From positions 5,257,001 to 5,321,000 of the forward strand of contig NZ_CP012382.1 in assembly GCF_001267885.1 (NCBI RefSeq): 64,000 nucleotides of DNA, read 5' to 3'. The position numbers and the translations under genes were made by a program. The DNA comes from Streptomyces ambofaciens ATCC 23877 (GTDB lineage: Bacteria; Actinomycetota; Actinomycetes; Streptomycetales; Streptomycetaceae). Positions within the stretch are counted from its first letter, which is position 1. Each line of letters begins with the position of its first letter. The notes beneath the pieces were generated by a model, which did not search any database, was not told where the DNA came from, and saw only the letters and a list, made by a program, of their open reading frames with translations. Below are positions 9,001 to 16,689 of the stretch, piece by piece.

Positions 9001-9636
9001 GTCCTCATGGAGCGTCTGGACTCCGTGTGGAACGCGCTCGCCTTCGACGCGCCCTGGAAGTCGGCGCAGGAGAAGGCCAACGCGCGCGTGGCGCTCGAAC
9101 GCTTCCTGAAGTGGCACGTCATGGACCGCGCCGGTCGCACGCCGGTGGCCAGCGAACACGACTTCGACGTGACGCTGGAGGCGGGCGACTACGAGGTGCG
9201 CATCCGCGGTCAGATGGACCGGGTAGAGGCCGACGGCGACGGCCGCGCCTACGTCGTCGACTTCAAGACCGGGAAGCAGGCGCCGACCTCCGCCGAGGTG
9301 GCACGCCACCCCCAGCTCGCCGTCTACCAGCTGGCCGTCCGCGAGGGGGCCGTCGACGAGGTGTTCGACGGCAACCGCCCCGAACCGGGTGGCGCCGAGC
9401 TGGTCCAGCTCCGCCAGGGCGCGCCCGTACGGGACGGTGGCGAGACCCTCCCCAAGGTGCAGGCACAGGAATCCGTGGAGGGGCCGGCGGGCGAGTGGGT
9501 CGGGGACCTCCTGGCCACGGCCGCCGGCAAGGTCCTCGACGAACGGTTCACCCCCACCGCGGGCCAGCACTGCACCCACTGCGCCTTCCGCGCGTCCTGC
9601 AGCGCACGGCCCGAGGGACGACACGTCGTGGAGTGA
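6016..9636 (+). CDS. adnA: AdnA-type helicase-nuclease subunit (UvrD-like motor plus RecB-like nuclease with Fe-S cysteines)
   Basis: 1206 residues. A superfamily 1 motor occupies about 30-900: Walker A GPGTGKTT near 58, Walker B/motif II DEYQDTD near 266, motif V-VI region VRLMTAHRSKGLEW and FYVAATRARERL. The C-terminal third has the RecB-family nuclease: GNVVH, then VDFKTGK near 1078. A cysteine at about 951 (NTCALQWF) plus HCTHCAFRASC near 1185-1196 fits a four-Cys iron-sulfur staple. With the next gene it should form the actinobacterial AdnAB complex that resects double-strand ends. Residues about 470-580 are a Gly/Ala/Glu-rich insertion not expected of the fold. The start is GTG 6016, since RGAYRLVRTPP looks coding; ATG 6112 is the alternative. 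Confidence 0.88.
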   Translation: MSSSSSTGHPSHPQVRRGSRGAYRLVRTPPARMDPPRLDAAQRAVVDHRGGPLLVLAGPGTGKTTTLVESVAERIARGGDPERILVLTFSRKAAVELRDRMALRMGAARAPRATTFHSFGYALVRAHQDSELFVEPLRLLSGPEQDVAVRELLAGQADLERLGLAHVRWPDELRACLTTRGFADEVRAVLARSRELGLGPDALGAFARRIGRPDWRAAAVFLAEYLDVLDLQGVLDYAELVHRAVLLARRPEVAARLAAQYDAVYVDEYQDTDPAQVRLLHTLAGGGRTLVAFGDPDQSIYAFRGADVNGILEFPSSFPRADGRPAPVEVLRTSRRSGSALLAATRLLTQRMPLTRLPADKVRAHRELAPARDGGRVEAYTYPTSGTELDNIADILRRAHLEDGVPWGEMAVLVRAGSRTIPAVRRALTAAGVPLDIDGDDLPLRHEPAVAPLLTALRAVAQAEAGDRPGAGAGHAAEAGEYADTLGEGGSDTDAGGEPRSGAGVDAAGEAGSGAGADAIGGAGPETGAGTAGEVADAETGAGTARAVADAVGETRSEVDVDAPATSASGTGAPRAEEPCWLPTETALTLLTSPLAGMDAADLRRLGRALREEERAAGNPLPPPSDRLLARALAEPERLAVHDPAYARGAQRLGALLRKARERLAGGGSAEEALWDLWEGTPWPTRLERSARRGGAAGRNADRDLDAVCALFATAARAEERTGGRGALNFLEEIDAEDIAADTLTRRAVRPDAVRLMTAHRSKGLEWRLVVVAGVQEGLWPDLRRRGSLLEADRIGRDGLAEPLTPGALLAEERRLFYVAATRARERLVVTAVKAPADDGDQPSRFLTELGVEPVDVTGRPRRPLAVAALVAELRATTVDPRVSEPLREAAARRLARLAALTDEDGRPLVPSAHPYRWWGMWDPTESKVPLRDRDQPVTLSGSALDQLANTCALQWFLGREVKADAPATAAQGFGNVVHVLADEVASGHTPADLAVLMERLDSVWNALAFDAPWKSAQEKANARVALERFLKWHVMDRAGRTPVASEHDFDVTLEAGDYEVRIRGQMDRVEADGDGRAYVVDFKTGKQAPTSAEVARHPQLAVYQLAVREGAVDEVFDGNRPEPGGAELVQLRQGAPVRDGGETLPKVQAQESVEGPAGEWVGDLLATAAGKVLDERFTPTAGQHCTHCAFRASCSARPEGRHVVE

Positions 9637-9697
9637 GCCGCCGGAGCGGACAGCCCGCGCGCAGGTGCCCGCGCGCCCCAGCGAATCCCTCCCCTCC

Positions 9698-9752
9698 GCG
9701 AGCCCCGCGTGCGAGCCCCCGCGTGCGAACGCCCGCTTGCGAGCCCCCGGGC
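9698..9752. repeat. Four tandem copies of a 14-bp GC-rich unit between adnA and adnB
   Basis: Units begin at 9698 (13 bp), 9711, 9725 and 9739; the consensus is GCGAGCCCCCGCGT. Copies one, two and four are near identical and the third is diverged. They sit in the 255-bp gap between the two helicase-nuclease genes and could be a slippage product. No obvious function; no hairpin is formed by the units themselves. Confidence 0.7.
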
Positions 9753-9891
9753 GGGCGCCGGGACGGCATGGCGGGCCAGGGTCCGAGCGGGCCGGTGTGA
9801 TGAGCGGCACCACAGGTGCTGACCTGCGGTTCTCGCCTCCGCGGCGACGATCCGGCACCCGCTGTCAGTGGCCGCCGCTAGCCTCTCTGAC

Positions 9892-12800
9892 GTGCCCGCC
9901 CATCTCACGGATCCCGAACAGCTCAAGGAGCTCCTCGGCATCCCCTTCACCCCGGAGCAGACGGCCTGCATCATCGCGCCGCCCGCCCCGCAGGTGATCG
10001 TCGCCGGCGCCGGGTCGGGCAAGACGACGGTGATGGCGGCGCGCGTGGTGTGGCTGGTCGGCACCGGCCAGGTCGCCCCCGAACAGGTCCTCGGCCTCAC
10101 CTTCACCAACAAGGCGGCCGGTGAACTCGCCGAACGCGTACGCAAGGCGCTGATCAAGGCCGGCGTCACCGATCCGGACGTGATCGACCCGGACAATCCG
10201 CCGGGCGAACCGGTGATCTCCACGTACCACGCCTTCGCGGGCCGTCTCCTGACCGACCACGGGCTGCGCCTCGGGCTGGAGCCGACCTCCAGGCTGCTCG
10301 CCGACGCCACCCGCTACCAGCTCGCCGCGCGGGTCCTGCGCGAGGCTCCCGGCCCCTACCCGGCCCTCACCCGCTCCTTCGCCGACCTGGTCAGCGACCT
10401 CCTCGCCCTCGACTCAGAGCTCGCCGAGCACCTCGTACGCCCGGAGGAGCTGCGCGCCTGGGACGCCGGACTCCTGGAGTCCCTGCGGAGCGTCAAGCTC
10501 AGCAACGCCGACCTGCGCAAGGTCCCCGAGGCCGCCGCCGCGCGCCGGGAACTGGCCGAGCTGGTGATCCGCTACCGGGCCGCCAAACGCGAACGGGACC
10601 TGCTCGACTTCGGCGACCAGATCGCCCTGTCCGCACAGCTCGCCGGGCTCCCGGAGGTGGGCCGCGTGCTGCGCGACGAGTTCCGTGTCGTACTGCTCGA
10701 CGAGTACCAGGACACCTCGGTGGCCCAGCGCGTCCTCCTGGCGGGCCTGTTCGGGGCCGGCACCGGCCACCCCGTGACCGCCGTGGGCGACCCCTGCCAG
10801 GCGATCTACGGCTGGCGCGGTGCCTCCGTCGCCAACCTCGACGACTTCCCCGAGCATTTCGCCCACGGTGACGGCCGCCCCGCCACCCGCCAGGCGCTCA
10901 GCCAGAACCGCCGCAGCGGCGGCCGCCTCCTCGACCTCGCCAACGACCTCGCCGAGCCCCTGCGCGCCATGCACGCGGGCGTCGAGGCCCTGCGCCCCGC
11001 CCCCGGCGTCGAACGCGACGGGACGGTCCGCTGCGCCCTGCTGCGCACCCACGCCGAGGAGATCGACTGGCTCGCCGACTCCGTCGCCCACCTCGTGCGC
11101 ACCGGCAAGGCGCCCGGCGAGATCGCCGTGCTGTGCCGTACGGCGACCGACTTCGCCGGGATCCAGGGCGCGCTGGTCGCCCGCGACGTCCCCGTCGAGG
11201 TCGTGGGCCTCTCCGGTCTGCTGCACCTGCCCGAGGTGGCCGACCTGGTCGCCGTCTGCGAAGTCCTCCAGGACCCCGGCGCCAACGCCTCCCTGGTCCG
11301 CCTGCTCACCGGTCCCCGCTGGCGGATCGGGCCGCGCGACCTCGCCCTCCTCGGACGACGGGCCCGGCTGCTCGTCGCCCACGCGCGCGTGGACGGCGGC
11401 GACGACCCCGACCGGAGGCTCGCCGCGGCCGTCGAGGGGGTCGACCCGTCCGAGGTGATATCGCTCGCGGACGCCCTCGACACCTTCCTGGAGACGCCCC
11501 TGGACGGCACCGGGGACGACGACGGGCTGCCCTTCTCGTCGGACGCGCGGGTGCGGTTCGCACGGCTGGCCACCGAACTGCGCGACCTGCGCCGGGCCCT
11601 GTCCGACCCCCTCATGGACGTGCTGCACCGCGTCCTCGCCGTCACCGGCCTGGAGGTCGAGCTGTCGGCGTCCCCGCACGCCCTGGCAGCCCGCCGCCGC
11701 GAGACCCTGTCGAACTTCCTGGACGTCGCCGCCTCCTTCGCCGCGAGCGACGGCGAGGCCACCCTCCTCGCCTTTCTCGGCTTCCTGCGCACCGCCGCCC
11801 AGTACGAGAAGGGCCTCGACAACGCCCTGCCCGGCGGCGAGAACACCGTCAAGGTGCTTACCGCGCACAAGTCGAAGGGGCTGGAGTGGGACGTCGTCGC
11901 CGTGCCCGGTCTGGTCACCGGCACCTTCCCCAGCGGCCAGGGCCGCGAGAAGTGGACCGCCCAGGGCAAGGTCCTGCCGCACGGCCTGCGCGGTGACGCC
12001 GACACCCTGCCCGACGTGGCCTCCTGGGACTCGCGCGGTCTCAAGGCCTTCCACGAGGCGATGAAGGAACACCAGCACACCGAGGAGCTCCGCCTCGGCT
12101 ACGTCACCTTCACCCGCCCCCGGTCCCTGCTGCTGGGCTCCGGCCACTGGTGGGGTCCCAGCCAGAAGAAGCCCCGCGGACCGTCCGCTTTCCTCACGGC
12201 CCTGTACGAACACTGCGCCTCCGGACACGGTGAGATCGAGGCCTGGGCGGACGAACCCGCCGAGGACGAGGAGAACCCGGCCCTGCACCGGGCGACCGCC
12301 GACCAGGCCTGGCCCCTGCCCCTGGACGACGCGGCCCTCGTCCGCCGCCGGGCCGCCGCCGAGACGGTCCTCGCCCACCTGGACGCCCTCACCTCCCAGC
12401 AGGACGGCGCCCCCGCGGTCACGCACGACCCCGACACCTACGACGACCCGGACTGGCCGCCACCCCCCGGCGACGACGAAGCACTCCAGCACGCGGAGGA
12501 ACCGGTCTGGGCCGAAGACCCCACGGACTGGGACTCCTGGACCACGGACCGCCCCGCCTCACCGCCGGACGAGCCCGCCTCACCGCCGGACGAGCCCGCC
12601 TCACCGCCGGGCCGTGCCACCGCGCCGGGCGGCCCCGCCACCGCGCCGGGCGGCCCCGCCACCCCGCCGGACGGCCCCGCCACCCCGTCGGACGGCGCCG
12701 CCGCGGCGCCCGGCGACCCCACTGCGGCGCCCGGCGACCCCACTGCGGCGCCCGACGACCCCACCGCGGCGCCCGACAGCACCCCCGGCACCGCGGCTCG

Positions 12801-13659
12801 CCCCACCGTGCCGCCGCCGTCCGGACGCCCCGCCATCCCGCACCAGGCGGCCCCTCCCGGCGAGGCAGGCCGCGCCGGAACGCCCGGCGCCCACCCCCGG
12901 GCGCCGGAGCCCTCCGCTCCCGCCCGCCTCACGCCGGAGGAAGCCCGCACCGTCGCCTCCTGGGACCGCGACCTCGACGCGCTCACCGGTGAGCTCCTGC
13001 GCGCTCGCGAGAGCGTCACCGAGGTGCGTCTCCCGGCGTCGCTGACCGCCTCCCAGCTGATGGACCTGGCCGCCGACCCGGACGGCTTCGCGCAGGAGCT
13101 GGCCCGCCCCATGCCCCGCCCGCCCCAGCCGGCCGCCCGCCGCGGCACCCGCTTCCACGCCTGGGTCGAGGCCCGCTTCGAACCGCTGGAGCTCCCCCTG
13201 CTGGAACCCGAGGAGCTGCCCGGAAGCGAGGCCGAGATCGCCGACGAACGCGACCTGGAGTTCCTCAAGGACGCCTTCGAACGCACCGAGTACGCCCGCC
13301 GGACCCCCTATCGCGTCGAGGCCCCGTTCCAGCTCACGCTCGCCGGCCGCATCGTGCGAGGCCGCATGGACGCCGTCTACAAGGAGGGCGAAGGGGCGAC
13401 GGCGAGGTACGAGATCGTCGACTGGAAGACCGGCCGTGCCGGTACCGCGGACCCCCTCCAGCTCGCGCTGTACCGCCTCGCCTGGGCCGAGCAGCAGCAC
13501 GTACCGCTGGAGTCGGTGACGGCCGCCTTCCTGTTCGTACGCACGGGCGAGGTCGTCCGGCCCGGCGACCTGCCCGACCGCGCCGCGCTGGAGAACCTGC
13601 TGCTGGCCGACCCGGTCGGTGACGAACCGCACGATCGGGGTGTCCGTGCGGGCCGATAG
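9892..13659 (+). CDS. adnB: AdnB-type helicase-nuclease subunit (UvrD-like motor plus RecB-like nuclease)
   Basis: 1255 residues from GTG 9892. Walker A GAGSGKTT lies near residue 40, motif II LLDEYQDTS near 269, then CQAIYGWRGA, KVLTAHKSKGLEW and LGYVTFTRPRS. The C-terminal nuclease shows RRGTRFHAWVE and VDWKTGRAG near 1173. No cysteine cluster is present, unlike its partner. Between motor and nuclease, residues about 889-963 are a run of Ala/Pro heptads encoded by a 21-bp minisatellite. An earlier in-frame GTG at 9868 exists, but the eight codons between use rare GCT and TCT and overlap a TAGCCT -10-like sequence, so the later start is preferred. Expected to be the main motor of the AdnAB double-strand-break resection machine. 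Confidence 0.87.
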   Translation: MPAHLTDPEQLKELLGIPFTPEQTACIIAPPAPQVIVAGAGSGKTTVMAARVVWLVGTGQVAPEQVLGLTFTNKAAGELAERVRKALIKAGVTDPDVIDPDNPPGEPVISTYHAFAGRLLTDHGLRLGLEPTSRLLADATRYQLAARVLREAPGPYPALTRSFADLVSDLLALDSELAEHLVRPEELRAWDAGLLESLRSVKLSNADLRKVPEAAAARRELAELVIRYRAAKRERDLLDFGDQIALSAQLAGLPEVGRVLRDEFRVVLLDEYQDTSVAQRVLLAGLFGAGTGHPVTAVGDPCQAIYGWRGASVANLDDFPEHFAHGDGRPATRQALSQNRRSGGRLLDLANDLAEPLRAMHAGVEALRPAPGVERDGTVRCALLRTHAEEIDWLADSVAHLVRTGKAPGEIAVLCRTATDFAGIQGALVARDVPVEVVGLSGLLHLPEVADLVAVCEVLQDPGANASLVRLLTGPRWRIGPRDLALLGRRARLLVAHARVDGGDDPDRRLAAAVEGVDPSEVISLADALDTFLETPLDGTGDDDGLPFSSDARVRFARLATELRDLRRALSDPLMDVLHRVLAVTGLEVELSASPHALAARRRETLSNFLDVAASFAASDGEATLLAFLGFLRTAAQYEKGLDNALPGGENTVKVLTAHKSKGLEWDVVAVPGLVTGTFPSGQGREKWTAQGKVLPHGLRGDADTLPDVASWDSRGLKAFHEAMKEHQHTEELRLGYVTFTRPRSLLLGSGHWWGPSQKKPRGPSAFLTALYEHCASGHGEIEAWADEPAEDEENPALHRATADQAWPLPLDDAALVRRRAAAETVLAHLDALTSQQDGAPAVTHDPDTYDDPDWPPPPGDDEALQHAEEPVWAEDPTDWDSWTTDRPASPPDEPASPPDEPASPPGRATAPGGPATAPGGPATPPDGPATPSDGAAAAPGDPTAAPGDPTAAPDDPTAAPDSTPGTAARPTVPPPSGRPAIPHQAAPPGEAGRAGTPGAHPRAPEPSAPARLTPEEARTVASWDRDLDALTGELLRARESVTEVRLPASLTASQLMDLAADPDGFAQELARPMPRPPQPAARRGTRFHAWVEARFEPLELPLLEPEELPGSEAEIADERDLEFLKDAFERTEYARRTPYRVEAPFQLTLAGRIVRGRMDAVYKEGEGATARYEIVDWKTGRAGTADPLQLALYRLAWAEQQHVPLESVTAAFLFVRTGEVVRPGDLPDRAALENLLLADPVGDEPHDRGVRAGR
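12556..12780 (+). repeat. 21-bp minisatellite in adnB coding an Ala/Pro heptad linker
   Basis: About ten and a half consecutive 21-bp units in frame with adnB. The encoded heptads run ASPPDEP (two copies), ASPPGRA, TAPGGPA (two), TPPDGPA, TPSDGAA, AAPGDPT (two), AAPDDPT and a partial copy. Adjacent units are most alike, the pattern expected of replication slippage. The tract forms a proline-rich flexible linker between helicase and nuclease modules. Confidence 0.85.
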
Positions 13660-13669
13660 GCTCGTGAGC

Positions 13670-15073
13670 ATGAGCGAGACCCCGGACAGCGCTGTCCGTA
13701 CGTACATCGAGCACCACCGCGCCGTCTTCCTCGACGACCTCGTCGAGTGGCTGCGCATCCCGTCCGTGTCGGCACAGCCCGAGCACACACCCGATGTACA
13801 GCGCAGCGCCGACTGGCTCGCCGCCAAGCTCGAGGAGACCGGCTTCCCGACCGTCGAGGTGTGGCCGACCCCGGGCGCACCCGCCGTGTTCGCGGAGTGG
13901 CCCTCCCACGACCCGCAGGCCCCGACGATCCTCGTCTACGGCCACCACGACGTGCAGCCCGCCGCCCGCGAGGACGGCTGGGACAGTGAGCCCTTCGAGC
14001 CCCTCGTCAGGGACGGCCGCCTCTACGCGCGCGGGGCGGCCGACGACAAGGGCCAGGTGTTCTTCCACACACTGGGCGTCCGCGCACACCTCGCCGCGAC
14101 CGGCCGCACCGCCCCGGCGGTGAACCTGAAGCTGCTGATCGAGGGCGAGGAGGAGTCCGGCTCCCCGCACTTCCGCGCCCTGGTCGAGGAGCGCGCCGAG
14201 CGGCTGACCGCCGACGCGGTGATCGTCTCGGACACCGGCATGTGGTCCGAGGACACCCCCACGGTCTGCACCGGCATGCGCGGCCTCGCCGAGTGCGAGA
14301 TCCGGCTGCACGGCCCCGACCAGGACGTCCACTCCGGCTCCTTCGGCGGCGCGGTCCCCAACCCGGCCACCGCCGTCGCCCGCCTCGTCGCCGCCCTGCA
14401 CGACGAGCACGGACGCGTGGCGGTCCCGGGCTTCTACGACGGTGTCGTCGAACTCACCGCACGCGAACGCGCACTCTTCGCCGAGCTGCCCTTCGACGAG
14501 CGGCAGTGGCTGCGCACGGCCAAGTCGTACGCCGCCCACGGTGAGGCCGGGTACACCACTCTGGAGCGCGTCTGGGCCCGCCCCACCGCCGAGGTCAACG
14601 GCATCGGCGGCGGCTACCAGGGCCCGGGCAGCAAGACGATCATCCCCTCGTCCGCCATGGTGAAGCTCTCCTTCCGGCTGGTCGCGGGCCAGGACCCCGA
14701 CCAGGTGGAGAAAGCCGTCCGCCACTGGATCGCCGAGCAGGTGCCGCCCGGCGTCCGCTGCGAGATCGACTTCGGATCCGCCACCCGCCCGTGCCTGACC
14801 CCGCTGGACCACCCGGCGCTGCGGTCCGTGGTCCGCGCCATGGGCCGGGCCTTCGAGAAACCCGTCCGCTTCACCCGCGAGGGCGGCTCCGGACCGGCCG
14901 CCGACCTTCAGGACGTCCTCGGCGCGCCCGTGCTCTTCCTGGGCATCTCCGTACCGTCCGACGGCTGGCACGCCCCGAACGAGAAGGTCGAGCTCGACCT
15001 GCTCCTGAAGGGCGTCGAGGCCTCCGCCCACCTGTGGGGCGACCTGGCGGAACACTGGCGCCACGCGCCCTGA
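13670..15073 (+). CDS. M20-family metallopeptidase (dipeptidase)
   Basis: 467 residues with the metal-site signatures of the M20 family: ILVYGHHDVQP (first His and bridging Asp context), YARGAADDKGQ and LIEGEEESGSP containing the catalytic Glu pair. The dimerisation-domain motif DVHSGSFGG follows. The end reads FLGISVPSDGWHAPNEKVEL, with the last His ligand. The enzyme is probably a cytoplasmic di-zinc dipeptidase. The start is ATG 13670; a GTG six bases earlier is in frame. The gene begins 11 bases after adnB stops, so read-through or coupling with adnB is likely, though a functional tie to repair is not evident. Confidence 0.88.
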   Translation: MSETPDSAVRTYIEHHRAVFLDDLVEWLRIPSVSAQPEHTPDVQRSADWLAAKLEETGFPTVEVWPTPGAPAVFAEWPSHDPQAPTILVYGHHDVQPAAREDGWDSEPFEPLVRDGRLYARGAADDKGQVFFHTLGVRAHLAATGRTAPAVNLKLLIEGEEESGSPHFRALVEERAERLTADAVIVSDTGMWSEDTPTVCTGMRGLAECEIRLHGPDQDVHSGSFGGAVPNPATAVARLVAALHDEHGRVAVPGFYDGVVELTARERALFAELPFDERQWLRTAKSYAAHGEAGYTTLERVWARPTAEVNGIGGGYQGPGSKTIIPSSAMVKLSFRLVAGQDPDQVEKAVRHWIAEQVPPGVRCEIDFGSATRPCLTPLDHPALRSVVRAMGRAFEKPVRFTREGGSGPAADLQDVLGAPVLFLGISVPSDGWHAPNEKVELDLLLKGVEASAHLWGDLAEHWRHAP

Positions 15074-15233
15074 GCGTCCTGCACGGTCCGCGTCCGGACC
15101 GGTGTCGCGGGCGCGGCACACTGGTAAGGCCGCCCGCACCGCCGAGCCCTCCCGGCCCCGGTCGCCACCCGCCGTACGAACCGCTGAACCGCCTGCCGAA
15201 CCGAACCGCTCACCGGGGGAGTTGGAAGCACCC

Positions 15234-16178
15234 GTGACCACCTGGACCGACCACACAGCCGACCGTCCCATCTCGCTCACCGCCCCGAGCGGCATCGACC
15301 GCGCCGCCCACCACCGCCTCGACGAGGCCTGGCTCGCGGCGGCGTGGAGCCATCCTTCGACGCGCTGCTTCGTGGTCTCCGGCGGTCAGGCCCTCATCGA
15401 CGAGACGCCCGACGGGCGGACCGAACTCGTCATGACCCCCTCCTTCGAAGCCCCGCTCACCGAGGCGCACCGCTACTTCCTGGGCACCGACGAGGAAGGC
15501 GTCAGCTACTTCGCCCTCCAGAAGGACTCCCTGCCCGGCCGCATGGACCAGTCCGCCCGCGCGGCGGGCCTGCGCGAGGCCGGGCTGCTCCTGTCGCCCC
15601 GGGACGCGGGACTCATGGCCCACGCGGTCGCCCTGGAGAACTGGCAGCGCCTGCACCGGTTCTGCTCCCGCTGCGGGGAACGGACCGTCATCGCCGCCGC
15701 CGGCCACATCCGGCGCTGCCCCGCCTGCGGCGCCGAGCACTACCCGCGTACCGACCCCGCCGTGATCATGGCGGTCACGGACGGCGAGGACCGCATCCTG
15801 CTGGGCCGCCAGATGCACTGGCCCGAGGGCCGCTTCTCGACGCTCGCGGGCTTCGTGGAGCCGGGCGAGTCCATCGAGCAGTCGGTGCGCCGCGAGGTGC
15901 ATGAGGAGGTCGGCGTCACCGTCGGCCCCGTCGAGTACGTCGCCAGCCAGCCCTGGCCCTTCCCGTCCAGCCTGATGCTGGGCTTCATGGCCCACGCCAC
16001 CTCGACCGAGATCAATGTCGACGGCGAAGAGATCCACGAGGCCCGCTGGTTCTCCCGCGACGAGCTGGGCGCCGCCTTCGAGTCCGGTGAGGTGCTCCCG
16101 CCCTACGGCATCTCGATCGCGGCCCGCCTGATCGAACTCTGGTACGGCAAGCCGCTGCCGACGCGCGGCACCTTCTGA
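15234..16178 (+). CDS. nudC: NAD(+) diphosphatase NudC
   Basis: 314 residues. A four-cysteine zinc ribbon (CSRCGERT, CPACGAEHYPRTDP) precedes the Nudix box GFVEPGESIEQSVRRE..EEVGV and the diagnostic SQPWPFPSSLM motif that separates NADH pyrophosphatases from other Nudix enzymes. NudC hydrolyses NAD(H) and can remove NAD caps from RNA. GTG 15234 is preceded by GGAAG five bases upstream. It sits between the M20 peptidase and a convergent mycoredoxin gene; the order nudC-mrx1-uvrD2 is also seen in mycobacteria. Confidence 0.93.
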   Translation: MTTWTDHTADRPISLTAPSGIDRAAHHRLDEAWLAAAWSHPSTRCFVVSGGQALIDETPDGRTELVMTPSFEAPLTEAHRYFLGTDEEGVSYFALQKDSLPGRMDQSARAAGLREAGLLLSPRDAGLMAHAVALENWQRLHRFCSRCGERTVIAAAGHIRRCPACGAEHYPRTDPAVIMAVTDGEDRILLGRQMHWPEGRFSTLAGFVEPGESIEQSVRREVHEEVGVTVGPVEYVASQPWPFPSSLMLGFMAHATSTEINVDGEEIHEARWFSRDELGAAFESGEVLPPYGISIAARLIELWYGKPLPTRGTF

Positions 16179-16184
16179 GACCGG

Positions 16185-16260
16185 ACGTCGTAGAGGGGCT
16201 CTCCCCGGCCGGGGAGAGCCCCTCTACGACGTCACCGGGAGAGCCCCTCTACGACGTCAC
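16185..16260. terminator. Bidirectional terminator with a duplicated right arm between nudC and mrx1
   Basis: Bases 16185-16208 and 16209-16232 are perfect reverse complements, a 24-bp arm palindrome with no spacer. The right arm, with a following CAC, is then repeated almost exactly at 16235-16260 (one G fewer), so the left arm can pair with either copy. It separates convergent genes and lacks a U tract, as is common for Streptomyces terminators. Confidence 0.85.
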
Positions 16261-16279
16261 GACGGTCCTGGTGAAGCGC

Positions 16280-16522
16280 TCACGCGCCGATCTTCTGCTT
16301 CACCTGCGCGAGCGACGGGTTCGTCAGCGTCGAGCCGTCCGGGAAGAGCACGGTCGGCACCGTCTGGTTTCCGCCGTTCGCCTTCTCCACGAACGCGGCG
16401 GACTCCGGGTCCTGCTCGATGTTGATCTCGTTGTACGCGATGCCCTCGCGGTCCATCTGGCCCTTCAGCCGACGGCAGTAGCCGCACCATGTGGTGCTGT
16501 ACATCGTCACAGTGCCCGGCAT
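16280..16522 (-). CDS. mrx1: Mycoredoxin (glutaredoxin-like, CGYC active site)
   Basis: 80 residues, a complete glutaredoxin fold. The active site is TTWCGYCRRLKG (Cys13, Cys16), the cis-proline loop is TVPTVLF and the end is the usual short helix. In actinobacteria such proteins reduce mycothiol mixed disulfides, taking electrons from mycothiol and Mtr. The neighbour order with uvrD2 and nudC matches the M. tuberculosis Mrx1 locus. It is convergent with nudC and divergent from uvrD2. A SigR-type promoter lies 47-74 bases upstream of the start, matching a role in thiol-oxidative stress. Confidence 0.92.
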   Translation of the reverse strand: MPGTVTMYSTTWCGYCRRLKGQMDREGIAYNEINIEQDPESAAFVEKANGGNQTVPTVLFPDGSTLTNPSLAQVKQKIGA

Positions 16523-16568
16523 GTGTTTCGCGCTCCTTCGGCGGCTCGGAAATGAGGTCGCACGGAGG

Positions 16569-16596
16569 GAACGTCCGAGGCGGCGCCACCATTCCC
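16569..16596 (-). promoter_or_regulatory. SigR-type promoter of mrx1
   Basis: Reading the minus strand, GGGAAT (16596-16591) is followed after 18 bases by GTTC (16572-16569). This matches the SigR consensus GGGAAT-N18-GTTG at all but the last base. The predicted transcript would start about 40 bases before the mrx1 ATG. Confidence 0.7.
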
Positions 16597-16689
16597 GGCA
16601 CGTGACGCCTGTCGCACCGGTACGACTATCGGTGCGTGCCTGTGGACAACCGACTCACCTGTCTCCCACCGACCTGGCAGCATGGCGGT

